Shown here piece after piece: positions 21,369 to 30,411 of a stretch of 40,829 nt of DNA. Under the pieces are notes generated by a model. The model did not search any database, was not told the DNA's origin, and was given only the letters and a program-made list of their open reading frames with translations. The stretch comes from CAZYJD01 sp964647785 (GTDB taxonomy: Bacteria; Bacteroidota; Bacteroidia; NS11-12g; UBA9320), in NCBI GenBank assembly GCA_964647785.1, contig CAZYJD010000010.1, positions 1 to 40,829 of the forward strand. The letters are read 5' to 3'. The position numbers and the translations under genes are program-made. The stretch's first letter is position 1. Every line of letters begins with the position of its first letter.

Positions 21369-22388
21369 ATGTTTATTCCGGAACAGGACGAAGCCTATAT
21401 CTATCCCAACATCAGCTTTAACAAGCTGTTTGCACAATTCAAAGACCTGAAAATTTTGGTGATAGGCGATTTGATGATCGATGCCTATTACTACGGCAAA
21501 GTGGAACGCATTTCGCCCGAGGCACCCGTGCCCATCGTAAGTGTTGAGCGCCGCGAGAGCCGTTTGGGGGGAGCTGCCAATGTGGCCCTGAATTTAAAGG
21601 CGCTCGGAGCCCGTGTTTTACTTTGTGGCCTGCGCGGAAATGATTCCGATGGTGATTTACTCGAAGGCATCTTAACCGAAGAAGCGCTGGATACCGAAGG
21701 CCTAATCACCGATTATGAGCGCGTGAGCACCGTAAAAACGAGAATCATCGGCAATAATCACCAGGTGCTGCGCGTAGATAGCGAACAAACCTTTCCCGCC
21801 AGTGATGAAGTTGCAGAAAAACTACTCGATTTCATTCGCCGAAACATTGAAGACATCGACGCCTTAATTTTTGAAGATTACAACAAAGGGGTTTTAAGTG
21901 AAACGGTTATTGAACAAACCATTGCATTGGCAAACAAGCACAATGTACCCACCATTGTTGATCCCAAAAAAGAAAACTTCATGGCCTACCGGGGGGTTAC
22001 CCTTTTCAAACCGAACCGCAAAGAAGTAACCGATGGCCTGAAAACCGAACTGAATTTAAAAAACCGGGAAGCCCTGCTTAAAGCTGCAGCGGAATTGCAG
22101 CAAAAACTGCAATGCGAACAGGTGCTGATTACCCTTTCGGAAGACGGAGTGTTGATTTACTCCGAACAGCAGCACCATTTTATTCCCTGCCATCCACGAA
22201 AAATAATCGATGTAAGTGGCGCCGGAGATACCGTTGTAGCAGTGGCATCGCTTTGTATAGCGCTGAACATGCCCATGAAAGTAACCGCAGAGCTGTCGAA
22301 TCTTGCCGGCGGACTGGTGTGTGAAAACTTAGGGGTGGTGCCCATTGATGCAGATGTTCTGCTGAATGAATCACTTCAACTGAGGTAA
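21369..22388 (+). CDS. hldE: D-glycero-beta-D-manno-heptose-7-phosphate kinase (RfaE domain I type)
   Basis: 339 residues, PfkB/ribokinase fold. Start MFIPEQDEAYIYP, then the Ile-Gly-Asp-Leu-Met-Ile-Asp-Ala-Tyr motif, RISPEAPVPIVSV and RLGGAANVALN, as in HldE domain I. The C-terminal active site is Val-Ser-Gly-Ala-Gly-Asp-Thr-Val with the catalytic Asp. It phosphorylates heptose 7-phosphate to the 1,7-bisphosphate in ADP-heptose synthesis for lipopolysaccharide. The nucleotidylyltransferase domain of full-length HldE is missing, so this is the single-domain kinase and its partner (RfaE2) must be elsewhere; the symbol is therefore approximate. The gene sits between the aminotransferase (4 bases) and trkH (1 base). 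Confidence 0.9.
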   Translation: MFIPEQDEAYIYPNISFNKLFAQFKDLKILVIGDLMIDAYYYGKVERISPEAPVPIVSVERRESRLGGAANVALNLKALGARVLLCGLRGNDSDGDLLEGILTEEALDTEGLITDYERVSTVKTRIIGNNHQVLRVDSEQTFPASDEVAEKLLDFIRRNIEDIDALIFEDYNKGVLSETVIEQTIALANKHNVPTIVDPKKENFMAYRGVTLFKPNRKEVTDGLKTELNLKNREALLKAAAELQQKLQCEQVLITLSEDGVLIYSEQQHHFIPCHPRKIIDVSGAGDTVVAVASLCIALNMPMKVTAELSNLAGGLVCENLGVVPIDADVLLNESLQLR

Positions 22389-22389
22389 T

Positions 22390-24186
22390 TTGAAGGAGCG
22401 CATCAATATTTTTATTTATGAAAACAGGGGGTTTATCACCCGTCTGGTGCGCAGCATGGTGGTGATCATTTCGCTGATGACCTTGGCAGCCATGGTTTAT
22501 GACCACGGTTTTCATCACCGCGAGGACAGCCATGAATGGGTATCGCGGATTATTCGCACCTTTTACTGGCTGGTGGTGGTAAATTATCTTCTTCGGATTT
22601 TTTTCACCCTCGACCGCAAAACCTTCCTGCTTCAAAACCCTCTGGAGAGCATTCTCATCGGCTTCGTGATCTACAACGGAATCAGTCATTATTTATTGGG
22701 GGTGCCTTTGCTACAGCGGTTCTTTTACTTACTGGGCATTCCTTCCGTGCAAGGGCTGTATTCGTTTGTGCTGCAATTATTCCTGCTCATGATGGTGGGC
22801 ATCAACTACATGAAAGAGTTGCGCAATTTGGGGCGCATCCACATCAAACCCAGCACTTTATTCATTGGTTCATTCCTTATACTGGTTGCCATTGGCACCG
22901 GCATCCTCATGCTGCCAACCATGACCACAGATGGACTGGGACTGCCATTCATTGATGCATTTTTCACCGCCACGAGCGCCAGTTGTGTCACCGGACTGAT
23001 CGTGGTGGATACCGCCACACACTTTACGTTGAAGGGGCAACTGATTCTATTGTTTCTCATGCAAATTGGCGGCATCGGAATCCTTTCGTTCGCAAGCTTC
23101 TTTGCCACCTTTATTAAACGAAGCGTGGGGGTCAGCTACCAGAGTATTTTGCAAAGCATCACCGATGCAGAGCATCCTCTTGGCGCGGTAAATCTCCTGC
23201 GCCCCATCATTTTCCTAACCTTTGGAATTGAAATGGTGGTGGCTTTGGGATTATTCCTGCTATGGGCCGATGTGCCTTTTGACAGTTTGGCGCAGAAAAT
23301 TTTCTACTCCGTTTTTCACGCAGTTTCCGCTTTTTGCAATGCAGGCTTCAGTCTGTTTAGCAATGGATTGTACGAACAAGGCGTTCGACATTTGTACATT
23401 TTGCATTTGCTCATTGCCATTGCCATCTTTTTCGGGGGCTTGGGTTTTCCTGCCATACGAGATATTTTCTTCGTAGAAAACATCAGAAAACGCATGGTTC
23501 AACCTTGGAGAAAATGGAAACTTAGCACGCGCATTGCCTTTTACACCAGCCTTACCCTCATCGCCCTTGGATCACTTGCTTTTTACTTGCTGGAAAAAGA
23601 TCGGGTGTTGTATGGAATGAATCTGGTAGAAGCCGTGATCACGAGTATTTTTCAGTCGGTAACCACACGAACTGCCGGTTTCAATACCGTAGATATCGGA
23701 GCATTGAGCACTCCCACCCTATTCATTTTCATGTTTCTAATGTTCATCGGGGCATCGAGTGGTTCCACCGGCGGGGGCATCAAGACCTCCACCTTTGTGA
23801 TCATCTTTGTGGCACTGCTTGGCACGGTGAGAGGTCGCAGAACCTACACCATTGGCAGAAGAAACATTCAAAAAGAAGTGCTGCTCAAAGCATTTTCCAT
23901 TTTCATATTCGGAGCCACCTATATTTTTTTCAGCATTTTGTTGTTATTGATTTTTGAGCCGGGATTGGGCATTACCGAGGCCATATTTGAAGCCATTTCA
24001 GCTTTTGGCACCGTAGGTTTGAGCATGGGCATTACTTCAGAATTGGGCTGGGCTGCAAAACTGGTGTTGATATTGAGCATGTTTTTTGGCAGAATTGGAC
24101 TTTTAACAATGGCCGTATCGCTGAGTGCCCCCGCCAAATACGAACACAAATACCAATATCCCGACACCCATTTAATGGTGGGCTAA
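22390..24186 (+). CDS. trkH: TrkH-type potassium uptake channel subunit
   Basis: 598 residues from a TTG one base after the hldE stop; without it no ATG occurs before the conserved region. About 12 hydrophobic segments; the ~150-residue N-terminal part adds helices ahead of the usual four-repeat core. The four pore loops are visible: ATSASCVTGLIVVDT, SAFCNAGFSLFSNG, TTRTAGFNTVDIG and SAFGTVGLSMGIT, each with the selectivity-filter Gly. Inner-membrane K+ (or Na+) import with a TrkA regulatory subunit, which is not in this window. Immediate overlap with hldE implies translation coupling; I recall the same pairing in other Bacteroidota genomes. GSSGSTGGGIKT (about 455-466) is also typical of TrkH. 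Confidence 0.93.
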   Translation: MKERINIFIYENRGFITRLVRSMVVIISLMTLAAMVYDHGFHHREDSHEWVSRIIRTFYWLVVVNYLLRIFFTLDRKTFLLQNPLESILIGFVIYNGISHYLLGVPLLQRFFYLLGIPSVQGLYSFVLQLFLLMMVGINYMKELRNLGRIHIKPSTLFIGSFLILVAIGTGILMLPTMTTDGLGLPFIDAFFTATSASCVTGLIVVDTATHFTLKGQLILLFLMQIGGIGILSFASFFATFIKRSVGVSYQSILQSITDAEHPLGAVNLLRPIIFLTFGIEMVVALGLFLLWADVPFDSLAQKIFYSVFHAVSAFCNAGFSLFSNGLYEQGVRHLYILHLLIAIAIFFGGLGFPAIRDIFFVENIRKRMVQPWRKWKLSTRIAFYTSLTLIALGSLAFYLLEKDRVLYGMNLVEAVITSIFQSVTTRTAGFNTVDIGALSTPTLFIFMFLMFIGASSGSTGGGIKTSTFVIIFVALLGTVRGRRTYTIGRRNIQKEVLLKAFSIFIFGATYIFFSILLLLIFEPGLGITEAIFEAISAFGTVGLSMGITSELGWAAKLVLILSMFFGRIGLLTMAVSLSAPAKYEHKYQYPDTHLMVG

Positions 24187-24230
24187 CAAAAGTCATTTGA
24201 AATGGGCGCACAATACAATTGCTTTGCAGC

Positions 24231-24815
24231 ATGAAAACGATTTTATCCTTGTTGGTATTCATCGGGCTTGTTGCATCGGTACATGCCCAAGATTCGAATA
24301 AAAAATGGTTCAATGCAAGCCCCCATTTAGGAGCCAATTATACCTCCACCTTAGAGGATTTTACCAATTTTAAAGGAGGCGTTTCTGCCGGCATTGACCT
24401 TCGTATGGGAAAAAGCGTGTTTTTCCAGCCTGGTGCACAATACAATTACTTTGCCTTTGAAGCACAGCTCGATACGCTTTCAGGAACAGTAAGCAGAACA
24501 GGAACGGTTGAGGGCCATTATTTTTCCATTCCACTCATGATTGGCTATAAATTCACAGAAACAAAAGTGTTGAATTTAAGGGTACAAGGGGGGCTCAACA
24601 CCAGCTTATTCCTTTCAGGCAGTGTGAGCAGAGATAATTTCAAGGAAGATTTTAAAAAGAGTTTGAATTCAATTCGCATTGGTGCAGGCCTGGATCTGTT
24701 CAAATTTGTTTTCGATATCAACACCGATATTGGCATCAACCAAGGCATTAGTCTGCCCGATGAGGTTACCACTTTTCGGCTTACCGCTACCCTTGGATAC
24801 CTGCTGCGATCCTGA
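24231..24815 (+). CDS. Small outer-membrane beta-barrel protein (PorT/OMP_b-brl type)
   Basis: 194 residues. The start at the ATG at 24231 gives MKTILSLLVFIGLVASVHAQ, a clean signal peptide with Ala-Gln cleavage; a near-match box TTGCTTTG lies 4 bases upstream (24219-24226). The mature part has Gly-rich alternating strands with aromatic ends, including Phe-Phe-Gln-Pro-Gly-Ala-Gln-Tyr-Asn-Tyr, Ser-Ile-Pro-Leu-Met-Ile-Gly-Tyr and Arg-Ile-Gly-Ala-Gly-Leu-Asp, which is the usual eight-strand OMP_b-brl_2 pattern. The specific role is unknown; outer-membrane localisation is likely. It is followed 57 bases later by the BatA-like gene on the same strand. Confidence 0.8.
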   Translation: MKTILSLLVFIGLVASVHAQDSNKKWFNASPHLGANYTSTLEDFTNFKGGVSAGIDLRMGKSVFFQPGAQYNYFAFEAQLDTLSGTVSRTGTVEGHYFSIPLMIGYKFTETKVLNLRVQGGLNTSLFLSGSVSRDNFKEDFKKSLNSIRIGAGLDLFKFVFDINTDIGINQGISLPDEVTTFRLTATLGYLLRS

Positions 24816-24872
24816 CCATCCCTGAACATTAAAGTGCCAAAGAGTTGCTGCATTTTTAGTTAATTCGCGGCG

Positions 24873-26900
24873 ATGTCTTTCGCCTATCCTTCTTTGTTAT
24901 GGGCACTTGGCTTGCTAGCCATACCGCTCTTGATTCATCTCTTCAATTTCAGGAGGTATCGGAAGCTGCTATTCACCAATGTTCACTTTCTTAAAGAAGT
25001 GTTGCAGGAGAGCCGTGCACGAAGGAACATCAAGCACTGGATCATCCTCATCATGCGTGTTTTGGCCCTGGCCTTTCTCATCATTGCCTTCGCCAGACCC
25101 TACATACCGCTTTCCAGCAATGCCAACAGCCAAAATGGTCGTCCGGTTTACATTTATGTAGACAATAGTTTCAGCATGGGCAGCAGCGGTGAGCAGGGGC
25201 CACTTTTGGACGTGGCAAGAGAAAAAGCAAGACAAATGGCCCGTGCCCTGGCGAAAGACCACCCCCTTTATTTCATAAGCAATGATGAGCTTCCGGCAAG
25301 GCCTTCAGATCTGAGAACATTCGAACAGAAACTGGATGAACTCAACTATAGCAGCAGGTTTCGCTCCACGGATGAAATCAACCGAATCATCAACAATGCT
25401 GCACGCCGACATGGACAAAAAGGAAGGGCCTATTTGGTAAGCGATTTGCAGAAATGCAACACCACCGAAGCCCCCTCGACAGCTGATAGCCTCATTGAAT
25501 ATTTTATCGTACCCGTTAAAAGCAGCCTGCGCAGAAACATTAGCATTGACAGTTTGTGGTTTGAAGAGCCTGTTTTCAGAAGGGGTGCCGTGCTAAAAGC
25601 CGGCATAGCGCTGAGTAATTTTTCAGACGAAGCGGTCAATGATTTATCACTGAAGCTTTTGATCAATGGCACCACCGCCTCGGTTACCGCTTTGAACTTA
25701 CAAGCGGGCGAAAAACTGGTGACGGAACTAAAATTCTCTACCAATGACACCGGTTGGATCGAAGGGCGGGTAGAAATCATGGACCATCCGGTGGTTTTTG
25801 ACGACAAGCTTTACTTCTGTTTTTATTCAGCTGCTGCATCGAATATTCTGTTCATTGAAAATAAAGAGAGCAGCAACTTTGCCCAAAAGTTATTCGAAAC
25901 AGACTCATTTTACCGGCTGAACCGCGTGCAGGAAACGGATGTGCAATATGCCGGTTTGGGGCAATATGAATTGATCGTGCTTTCAGGTCTCGAAAAAATA
26001 TCGAGTGGCATGGCTGCTTCCTTGCAGACCTACCTTGTCAAAGGCGGCCATTTGGCTATTTTTCCCGCAGCAAATGGCAACACCGATGTTTCAGAACTCT
26101 CAAAACTGTGTGGAATCCGGTCTTATGGGAAAGTGCTGCAAAGCAATCAAACAGCAGATCAGATAGACCAGCAGCACCCACTGTACCGAGGGGTGTTTGA
26201 AAAGATGCCCGAAAACATCAATGCTCCGCAGATAAAAAAAATTCATGAGGCCTTAGGGAATCCTTCCACCCTTGAAAGTTACCCTTTGCAAAGCAGAAAT
26301 GGCCTGCCGGTTTTTGCCAATGTGACCCATGGTAAAGGCAACATTTTGCAATCATTTGTGGCCCTGAGCGATGAATGGGGCAACATGCACCGCCATGCCT
26401 TATTCGTGCCGATTATGTTGAACATTGGGCTTGCCCAAACGCAGCAAATTCCGCTGTATGCACATACCCAATCCGGCCTCCTATTTCCTCTGGCAAGTTC
26501 ATCACCATTGCAGCAAGGCGATGTAATCATGCGCAGTGAGCGTTCAGAGTGGATACCTGAACTGAATGGAGCCGTCGGAAAAAACCAAATTCAAATTGAT
26601 CCGCAGATGAATGAGGCCGGCGTATTCAAACTGCAGAACAAAGCCGGAAATATGATACAGCTGATGGCCTTGAACCACGACCGAAAAGAAAGCGACCCCG
26701 GCTTGCTCAGTGATGAAGAAGCCCTTGCCCTTTGGGATTTGCCAACAGATCATTTGATGAATTCCGAGGCTGAAGTGCTGGGAGAAAGCATCCGCCTTGC
26801 CACCAGTGGCAAACAATTATGGACGTACTTCGTGGCGCTTTCATTGCTATTTCTGCTAATTGAAATAATTTTGTTGCGTATTTGGAAAAGCACGGTTTAA
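24873..26900 (+). CDS. BatA-domain / VWA-like inner-membrane protein
   Basis: 675 residues. The N-terminal BatA domain (about 1-78) has two membrane helices and the motif Pro-Leu-Leu-Ile-His-Leu-Phe-Asn-Phe-Arg-Arg, a family hallmark. A VWA-like domain follows (about 90-220); its MIDAS-like motif reads Asp-Asn-Ser-Phe-Ser-Met (DxSxS kept). A long beta-rich extracytoplasmic region (about 220-640) and one C-terminal helix (about 650-670) complete it. Such proteins are common in Bacteroidota and are often called Bat-like; usual bat operon partners (MoxR ATPase, BatB-D) are not nearby, so this is a stand-alone version. Its role in envelope or stress functions is not established. The dihydroorotase-like gene starts 14 bases after the stop. 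Confidence 0.85.
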   Translation: MSFAYPSLLWALGLLAIPLLIHLFNFRRYRKLLFTNVHFLKEVLQESRARRNIKHWIILIMRVLALAFLIIAFARPYIPLSSNANSQNGRPVYIYVDNSFSMGSSGEQGPLLDVAREKARQMARALAKDHPLYFISNDELPARPSDLRTFEQKLDELNYSSRFRSTDEINRIINNAARRHGQKGRAYLVSDLQKCNTTEAPSTADSLIEYFIVPVKSSLRRNISIDSLWFEEPVFRRGAVLKAGIALSNFSDEAVNDLSLKLLINGTTASVTALNLQAGEKLVTELKFSTNDTGWIEGRVEIMDHPVVFDDKLYFCFYSAAASNILFIENKESSNFAQKLFETDSFYRLNRVQETDVQYAGLGQYELIVLSGLEKISSGMAASLQTYLVKGGHLAIFPAANGNTDVSELSKLCGIRSYGKVLQSNQTADQIDQQHPLYRGVFEKMPENINAPQIKKIHEALGNPSTLESYPLQSRNGLPVFANVTHGKGNILQSFVALSDEWGNMHRHALFVPIMLNIGLAQTQQIPLYAHTQSGLLFPLASSSPLQQGDVIMRSERSEWIPELNGAVGKNQIQIDPQMNEAGVFKLQNKAGNMIQLMALNHDRKESDPGLLSDEEALALWDLPTDHLMNSEAEVLGESIRLATSGKQLWTYFVALSLLFLLIEIILLRIWKSTV

Positions 26901-26914
26901 CCCAATCCGGACAA

Positions 26915-28183
26915 ATGCTCATCAAAGGAGCCAAAGTCATTGATCCCAGATCCATCTGGAACAATCGTGTTGTTGATATACTCATCGATCAAGATAAAAT
27001 CGTCGAAATTTCTTCTGAACTTCATGCGGAACGAGCCATGGTTGTGGATGCAACAGGCTGTTGGTTGAGTCCGGGCTGGACCGATCTAAGAACCTTTGTA
27101 AGGGTGCCCGGCATGGAGCAACAAGAAACCGTAGAAACTGCATTGAATGCAGCAGCAGCCGGTGGTTTTACCGCTGTTTTGGCGCACTCCTCCAAAGACG
27201 CTTTGATAGGAGATTCATCGGTTATACAATTTCTGTTCAATCGCGCAGCAAAATCGGCAGTGGATTTAATGCCCTGTGGGGCTTTAACCCAGTCCCTCGA
27301 GGGCCTTGAAATGTGCGAATTATACGACATGTACACCGCAGGTGCAGTAGCATTCAGCAACGGAAACCAAACGTATTGCGATCACGGTTTGCTGCAACGT
27401 GCTTTGCAGTATTGCCAGGGATTCAACGCCCTTGTTTTATCGCATGCCTTGGATGAGACCCTCACCCATGGAGGCTTGGTGAATGAAAGTGAAAACACCA
27501 TCCATACCGGATTAAAGCTCTCTCCAGCACTGGCAGAATTCAGCACCATTCAACGCGAGATTGAAATTGCACGTTATTGCGATGCAGGTATCCATTTCAG
27601 CCATATCAGCAGTGCGCGTTCTGTTGAGCTCATCAAAGCAGCAAAAGCTGATGGCCTGAAAGTGAGTTGTGATGTGAGCATCATGCATTTGTGCTTCACC
27701 GAAGAGGAAATCATGGATTACAACAGCCAGTTTAAGCTCCAACCTCCTCTGCGAACGGAACATGACCGAAAAGCCCTCATTGCCGGGATCAATGACGGCA
27801 CCATCGATGCAGTGGTGAGTGACCATCAGCCCTTGAATATTGAATATAAACAACTTGAGTTCGACTACGCAGAAGCGGGCAACACCAACCTGCAAACGGT
27901 TTTTAGCCTGTACATGCAATACCTGGCAGAGGATATCTCGGTAGAAAATTGGACCAAGGCATTATCGCTGCAACCCGCAGCATTGCTCAACAAGCACAAA
28001 CCAATCATCGAAACAGGCAATGCAGCTGAATTGGCACTTTTCAACCCCTCAAAACAATGGGCATACAACGATCAGAGCAACTTGAGTAAGTCATACAATC
28101 ACCCTTTATTTGGAACGATCTTAACAGGCAAATGCGAAATGATCTTGAACAAGGGCCTATCACAAATTTTCAACACCATTTAG
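26915..28183 (+). CDS. Dihydroorotase-like amidohydrolase lacking the metal-binding HxH
   Basis: 422 residues from the ATG at 26915, just after the BatA-like stop; an earlier in-frame ATG at 26882 lies inside that gene. Overall the dihydroorotase fold is intact: Lys-Gly-Ala-Lys-Val-Ile-Asp-Pro at the start, Thr-Ala-Val-Leu-Ala-His, Ser-His-Ala-Leu-Asp-Glu, His-Phe-Ser-His-Ile-Ser-Ser, and Ser-Asp-His-Gln-Pro-Leu. The zinc motif Asp-x-His-x-His after Pro-Gly-(Phe/Trp) reads Asp-Leu-Arg-Thr-Phe here, so both metal-binding His are gone. Catalytic activity is doubtful; it may be a non-catalytic homologue, as the PyrC' protein of pseudomonads is, which assists aspartate carbamoyltransferase. It stands in a cluster with DUF4199 and glycosyltransferase genes, not with other pyr genes. 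Confidence 0.85.
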   Translation: MLIKGAKVIDPRSIWNNRVVDILIDQDKIVEISSELHAERAMVVDATGCWLSPGWTDLRTFVRVPGMEQQETVETALNAAAAGGFTAVLAHSSKDALIGDSSVIQFLFNRAAKSAVDLMPCGALTQSLEGLEMCELYDMYTAGAVAFSNGNQTYCDHGLLQRALQYCQGFNALVLSHALDETLTHGGLVNESENTIHTGLKLSPALAEFSTIQREIEIARYCDAGIHFSHISSARSVELIKAAKADGLKVSCDVSIMHLCFTEEEIMDYNSQFKLQPPLRTEHDRKALIAGINDGTIDAVVSDHQPLNIEYKQLEFDYAEAGNTNLQTVFSLYMQYLAEDISVENWTKALSLQPAALLNKHKPIIETGNAAELALFNPSKQWAYNDQSNLSKSYNHPLFGTILTGKCEMILNKGLSQIFNTI

Positions 28184-28184
28184 C

Positions 28185-28871
28185 ATGACACTTGCATTAT
28201 TGGATAACAGCCTAAAAGGCATGATTTACGGCTGGCATCTAAAAACCGGTGCAAGCGATGATTCTGTCAAAGCCTTGTACCGGCAAGGAATGGATGCACT
28301 CGAGCAAGCCATTCGCCACTCAGAGGCTGATGCCTTGGAAACATACATACAAAAGCACCAACTTGAAAACGGATATGGCGAAATGCTTTATGATCTGTTT
28401 GCCATAGGCTGGATGAACGAGCAAGAAGAAGATGATGCTGTATGGCCGGGGGTTTTAGATGAAAGAGGGACTGAACTTCTCGACCTGCTCATGTATCTGC
28501 TCGACTGTGTGGAGGAGGGTAAAAAACCATCCATCACCGATTTTCTGGAAATGGTGAGCGAGAGTGAATTATTTGGCGAAAGCGACGATATGGATTTTTT
28601 CATGCCGTTGTATCAAATGCAGGATGCCATAGAAGAAGGCACGGAAGCATTCAAGCTGATCATAGAAGATGAGAACGACCCACGCCTCAAAGAACCCGAC
28701 ATCTTGCCCATTGCCTTGTTTTTCAGCCAAGTGGGGAAAACAGAAAAGGCCCGTGAAATATTGCTTGCAAAAAGTGATGCCGATGGTTACCAGGCCGCCT
28801 TTTATTTCGCAATTTCCTCTTTCTACACCGATGCAGCTATATTGCCTGATAGTTTCACTGAATTGATTTAA
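28185..28871 (+). CDS. Hypothetical acidic protein
   Basis: 228 residues, starting at an ATG one base after the previous stop. Not recognised as a family. It is rich in Glu and Asp throughout (acidic tract around residues 80-90 and 155-165), has no signal peptide or membrane helix, and looks mostly helical, with TPR-like helix pairs possible near 180-210 (Lys-Ala-Arg-Glu-Ile-Leu-Leu-Ala). Translation is likely coupled with the dihydroorotase-like gene; DUF4199 follows 12 bases downstream. A cytoplasmic helical scaffold or regulator is a guess. Confidence 0.75.
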   Translation: MTLALLDNSLKGMIYGWHLKTGASDDSVKALYRQGMDALEQAIRHSEADALETYIQKHQLENGYGEMLYDLFAIGWMNEQEEDDAVWPGVLDERGTELLDLLMYLLDCVEEGKKPSITDFLEMVSESELFGESDDMDFFMPLYQMQDAIEEGTEAFKLIIEDENDPRLKEPDILPIALFFSQVGKTEKAREILLAKSDADGYQAAFYFAISSFYTDAAILPDSFTELI

Positions 28872-28883
28872 AAACCACAACCC

Positions 28884-29435
28884 ATGCGTACACCTTTCTT
28901 CAACTCACAAATATTTTGGTGGGGCCTTTATTACGGTCTGTCGTCTATTGGCCTTTTTCTCTTGTTGTATGCCTATCAGCCCGAATTGGTGGTAGGCCTT
29001 ACTTTCAGCATCGTCGCATACATTCTATTGCCCGCCATTTTCATGATTGTTGGCGGTCTGGCAGAACGCAAAACAAGGCCCGAAGGCATGGACTACAGAG
29101 CCGCCTACACCAGCACCCTTCTGGTGGGCATTATTGGCCTGATGGTATCAACAGCCGCGAACCCGCTCATCATGGCTGCAGCCCCTGAAATGCAAGAAAC
29201 CATCATGCAAATCACCAAAGAGAAAACGCTACAACGCCTTGAAGCAGGGGGACTTTCTGAAGAACAGGTCGATAAGATCATGGCGCGCTTTGATGAACAA
29301 GCCAGTAAGCCCCAACAATTGAAAGGGATGTTGATTGCTCTGGTTTTCGGTTTGATTTGGTTCAGTATCATGGCCCTTTTAACCGCAATGGCCGTAAGAA
29401 ATGTTAAAAAGGGAGCCAACGAACTGACGGTTTGA
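28884..29435 (+). CDS. DUF4199 family membrane protein
   Basis: 183 residues with four predicted membrane helices (about 10-30, 36-58, 72-94, 150-172). The soluble stretch between the last two is charged and carries Met/Glu-rich Lys-Glu-Lys-Thr and Glu-Glu-Gln-Val-Asp. The layout and the Arg-Ala-Ala-Tyr-Thr-Ser segment before the third helix are those of DUF4199, a small Bacteroidota inner-membrane family. It stands directly upstream of a family-2 glycosyltransferase gene, as I recall it does in related genomes, which suggests a shared role in glycolipid or envelope synthesis. Function unknown. Confidence 0.85.
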   Translation: MRTPFFNSQIFWWGLYYGLSSIGLFLLLYAYQPELVVGLTFSIVAYILLPAIFMIVGGLAERKTRPEGMDYRAAYTSTLLVGIIGLMVSTAANPLIMAAAPEMQETIMQITKEKTLQRLEAGGLSEEQVDKIMARFDEQASKPQQLKGMLIALVFGLIWFSIMALLTAMAVRNVKKGANELTV

Positions 29436-29447
29436 AGCTGAATGGCC

Positions 29448-29455
29448 TAATTTTG
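29448..29455 (+). promoter_or_regulatory. -7 promoter box for the glycosyltransferase gene
   Basis: TAATTTTG, exact TAnnTTTG match, 17 bases before the ATG at 29473. It begins 12 bases after the DUF4199 stop, so the genes may be joined as well as separately started. Confidence 0.45.
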
Positions 29456-29472
29456 AACTTCAATACAAGCAA

Positions 29473-30411
29473 ATGAATATTTCCGTTGTCGTTCCACTCT
29501 TCAATGAAGTAGAATCGCTCCCAGAATTGTACGATTGGATTGAGCGTGTGATGAAGGAGAATGGCTTCAGCTATGAAGTTATTTTCGTTGATGATGGCAG
29601 TACCGATAAAAGCTGGGGGGTAATCGAAGGTCTTTCAAAGAAACACAGCGAGGTAAAAGGCATTCGCTTCATGCGCAATTACGGAAAATCGGCCGGTTTA
29701 AATGAAGGCTTCAAAGCGGCAAGTGGTGAAGTGGTGATTACCATGGACGCCGACTTGCAAGACAGCCCCGATGAAATACCTGAACTGTATCAAATGATCA
29801 AGGAAGATGGCTTCGACATGATCAGTGGCTGGAAGAAAAAACGCTACGATCCATTGAGCAAAACCATTCCTACCAAACTGTATAATTGGGTGAACCGTCG
29901 CTTGAGCGGTATTCACTTGCACGATTTTAACTGCGGCCTCAAAGCATACCGACTGGCCGTGATTAAAAACATCGAAGTATACGGAGAGATGCACCGGTAT
30001 ATTCCAGTCATGGCCAAAGCCGCAGGTTTTGGCAAAATCGGAGAAAAAGTGGTGCAACACCGTGCCAGAAAATACGGCAGCACCAAATTTGGGCTTGAGC
30101 GTTTCATCAATGGGCCCCTTGATTTGCTCACCATCAATTTCATGAGTCGGTTCGGCAAACGCCCCATGCACTTCTTTGGTTCATTGGGAATTCTCAGTTT
30201 TGGTGTTGGCTTCGTGATCGCAGCCTACCTTTCTGTTGCGAAATTCATTTGGGGAGAATACCACATGACCGAAAGGCCGCTGTTCTTTTTAGGCATACTG
30301 GCCATGATCATCGGCACACAACTGTTTCTAACCGGCTTTATTGGGGAATTGGTTTCCAGAAGCGCCAGTGAGCGAAACCACTATTTAATAGGGGAAAAAA
30401 CAGGGTTTTGA
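29473..30411 (+). CDS. Family 2 glycosyltransferase, DPM1/ArnC-like, membrane-bound
   Basis: 312 residues. GT-A fold: Ser-Val-Val-Val-Pro-Leu-Phe-Asn-Glu (about 4-12), Asp-Asp-Gly-Ser-Thr-Asp (about 40-45), and the metal/nucleotide motif Met-Asp-Ala-Asp-Leu-Gln-Asp-Ser-Pro. The acceptor region has Asn-Cys-Gly-Leu-Lys-Ala-Tyr and Gly-Glu-Met-His-Arg-Tyr-Ile-Pro, typical of polyprenyl-phosphate sugar transferases. Two C-terminal membrane helices (about 232-256 and 268-292). The likely reaction is transfer of a sugar from a nucleotide donor to undecaprenyl phosphate for surface glycan synthesis. The stop overlaps the next glycosyltransferase start (TTGA at 30408-30411). Confidence 0.93.
   Translation: MNISVVVPLFNEVESLPELYDWIERVMKENGFSYEVIFVDDGSTDKSWGVIEGLSKKHSEVKGIRFMRNYGKSAGLNEGFKAASGEVVITMDADLQDSPDEIPELYQMIKEDGFDMISGWKKKRYDPLSKTIPTKLYNWVNRRLSGIHLHDFNCGLKAYRLAVIKNIEVYGEMHRYIPVMAKAAGFGKIGEKVVQHRARKYGSTKFGLERFINGPLDLLTINFMSRFGKRPMHFFGSLGILSFGVGFVIAAYLSVAKFIWGEYHMTERPLFFLGILAMIIGTQLFLTGFIGELVSRSASERNHYLIGEKTGF

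Noticed and set aside
24873..26900. A complete bat aerotolerance operon around the BatA-like gene
   Set aside because: No MoxR ATPase, DUF58 or BatB-D genes lie on either side.
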